Below, piece by piece: positions 20,800 to 22,073 of a stretch of DNA of 22,073 nucleotides. The stretch's first letter is position 1; each line of letters begins with the position of its first letter. The DNA is from a virus, in IMG/VR virus record IMGVR_UViG_3300030110_005288, positions 1 to 22,073 of that record, one strand, 5' to 3'. The notes beneath the pieces were generated by a model. It had not been told where the DNA came from, did not search any database, and was given only the letters and a program-made list of their open reading frames with translations. The position numbers and the translations under genes were made by a program.

Positions 20800-22061
20800 T
20801 ATTGTGTAAATTCAAAGCTTACGCCTTTATTTCTTGGGTCTAATGATAATGTTACTCTTAAAGCTCCAAGCCCTATCAAGTTATTAATTCTATCATAATG
20901 ATTAATTACTTTTTCGAATAAGTTATCACCTTCGTATGTAAGAGGTAATGCTTCGTGAGTTGATGAATTAACCAACAACATTATAGGAAACCCTTCATGT
21001 AAATGATATAATACAGAATGAATAGTTCCAACTATTGCTGATAAAACGCGCTTACCATTTGGACCTTGTAAACTATTAATAGTATTATCATCAAGAATAA
21101 TATTAAGAGCTTCTTTAAGTTCTGCTTCAGACTGAGAATTTAAATTTTCGTTTGCTAAAACAACAAACCCATCTATAAGATCATCTTTAGTTAATCCCCA
21201 ATCACCTGTAAAATACTGTTTTACAATATCACCCCAAGAATAAGATTCTTCATCGGGGGTAAGAGTTTTTCTGTCTTTTGATTTTATAAAATCTTGAAAT
21301 GCATTAGTTAATTTTTCGAGTCTTTTCTTTGCAGCATTTAACTGTTGGTTTCTTAGACCAGAACCGTTAATAGCTTTTTCTAAATTAAATTTAAATTCAT
21401 ACAAATCTTGATATGTGATATTTTTTTGATTTCCTGGTTCGGTAAATGTTTCTATATAGTCAGATATTTCTGATAAATTATTAGCTACTTCAGGTTCGTT
21501 CTTTTCTATTTGATTATTAACGTATGTTTTTAAATCGTTTATACTCACCGTTAAGTTAGCAAGATATTTTTGTATCTCTTTACCGGTAAAAATGTTTTGA
21601 CCTTTTTCTTTTAACATCTGAGGTAAAAGTTTCATAGCACTGTATGCGGTACCCCCTGTTTTACCTGGTCTTCCTTTTGTACCTTTTACTTCTACTTCAC
21701 CTATACCATCTATGAATAAATCACCTTTTTTACCTTTTACGGCATTTGAAAATAATGTAGCTACTAGCTCACCTTTTCCTACCGATACACCTGATTGTTG
21801 GTAATCTAATGCAAATAATTTGCTTAACAATTCAGGAACGTTTCCTTTAAATGCAATGTCTGCAGCTCCTTGTAAAGCAGCGTTGTAGTTAAAAGAGTCA
21901 TTTGATTCAACCGCTTGTTGTAACGCATCAGAAAACCCAGTTAAAGATTTTTTACCTTTAATTAGTTCTTTTAATCCATTAACGTCAATATCTTCAGGAA
22001 TGTTTATAAAAGCTTCTAAAGCTGGTAATAAAATTTTATCTTTATATTCAGCATCTTTCAT
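20799..22061 (-). CDS. Possible PD-(D/E)xK nuclease-fold protein, perhaps 5'-incomplete
   Basis: 420 residues from the ATG at 22061, but the frame stays open to the window end, so the true start may lie outside. No family is recognised. Residues 96-130 contain GKGELVATLF then KKGDLFIDGIGEVEVKGTKG: Glu98, Asp114 and Glu124-Val-Lys126 have the order and spacing of the E...D...ExK site of PD-(D/E)xK nucleases, and a Gly/Lys-rich loop follows. The rest is mostly helical, with a coiled-coil-like middle (170-260) and a C-terminal alpha/beta part (HSVLYHLHEGFPIMLLVN). The gene is coupled to the ligase-fold gene by a TAATG overlap, suggesting joint action on nucleic acid. The nuclease call is moderate; a structural protein is the alternative. 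Confidence 0.7.
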   Translation of the reverse strand: MKDAEYKDKILLPALEAFINIPEDIDVNGLKELIKGKKSLTGFSDALQQAVESNDSFNYNAALQGAADIAFKGNVPELLSKLFALDYQQSGVSVGKGELVATLFSNAVKGKKGDLFIDGIGEVEVKGTKGRPGKTGGTAYSAMKLLPQMLKEKGQNIFTGKEIQKYLANLTVSINDLKTYVNNQIEKNEPEVANNLSEISDYIETFTEPGNQKNITYQDLYEFKFNLEKAINGSGLRNQQLNAAKKRLEKLTNAFQDFIKSKDRKTLTPDEESYSWGDIVKQYFTGDWGLTKDDLIDGFVVLANENLNSQSEAELKEALNIILDDNTINSLQGPNGKRVLSAIVGTIHSVLYHLHEGFPIMLLVNSSTHEALPLTYEGDNLFEKVINHYDRINNLIGLGALRVTLSLDPRNKGVSFEFTQ

Positions 22062-22073
22062 ACCTGCACTCCA

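Noticed and set aside
1-22073. tRNA genes, CRISPR arrays, insertion sequences, attachment sites
   Set aside because: No cloverleaf-like GGTTCGAATC segment, regular direct-repeat array, transposase or terminal inverted repeats were noticed; a tRNA scan was not possible here.

Overview
This AT-rich window looks like part of a marine T4-like (myovirus-type) phage genome. It holds 28 well-supported protein genes plus one doubtful overlapping frame, packed with overlaps or short gaps. Most lie on the minus strand in short transcription units; five genes in four blocks are on the plus strand. The combination of PhoH, a Hc1-like mini-histone, a RimK-type retropepsin-fold protease, a 2OG-Fe(II) oxygenase, a queuosine-type base pathway and TATAAATA-like late promoters is familiar from cyanophages, pelagiphages and their relatives. 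No terminase, portal, capsid or tail gene is present, so the T4-like assignment is inference. A pseudopilin with an H-X9-DG motif, a protein type typical of Verrucomicrobiota, Lentisphaerota and Planctomycetota, hints at a host in that superphylum.

Layout, left to right: a Gln-rich/glycine-zipper protein (16-1626), a manganese-type superoxide dismutase and a basic Cys module protein (1639-2720), a pseudopilin (2746-3741), a glycosyltransferase, a DUF1796-like protein and QueE (3780-6097), PhoH on plus (6142-6879), a small protein, QueD and two hypothetical proteins (6858-8826), an HtrL-like glycosyltransferase and a sulfotransferase (8839-10526), FolE2 plus an unknown on plus (10578-12203), a membrane protein (12205-12603), oxygenase, protease, mini-histone and MscS-like protein (12612-14393), an outer-membrane barrel on plus with its own terminator (14443-15189), a lipoprotein and three basic Cys-module proteins (15188-16476), an unknown on plus (16500-16892), a second sulfotransferase, an HxGH nucleotidyltransferase and an exostosin-like glycosyltransferase (16882-19450), then a nucleic-acid-ligase-fold protein and a possible PD-(D/E)xK nuclease running to the window end.

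Four themes link the genes. (1) FolE2, QueD and QueE make three consecutive steps towards 7-deazaguanine bases. (2) Three glycosyltransferase-like proteins, two sulfotransferases and a DUF1796 protein form a dispersed glycan-modification set. (3) About eleven otherwise unrelated proteins, including the superoxide dismutase, the HxGH nucleotidyltransferase, the protease and the ligase-fold protein, begin with a short hydrophobic segment ending in a Glu at residue 10-16, usually [L/I]-x-E. This resembles the capsid-targeting, protease-cleaved leaders of T4 internal proteins. In the recognisable enzymes it sits on a 16-23 residue extension ahead of the conserved fold, so the window may encode a set of enzymes packaged inside the virion. 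(4) Many first-in-unit genes have a (T/A)(T/A)AAATA motif exactly 5-6 nt before the start codon and no Shine-Dalgarno sequence, which would put the expected late transcription start on the start codon itself, whereas some internal genes have AAAGGTG-type ribosome binding sites.
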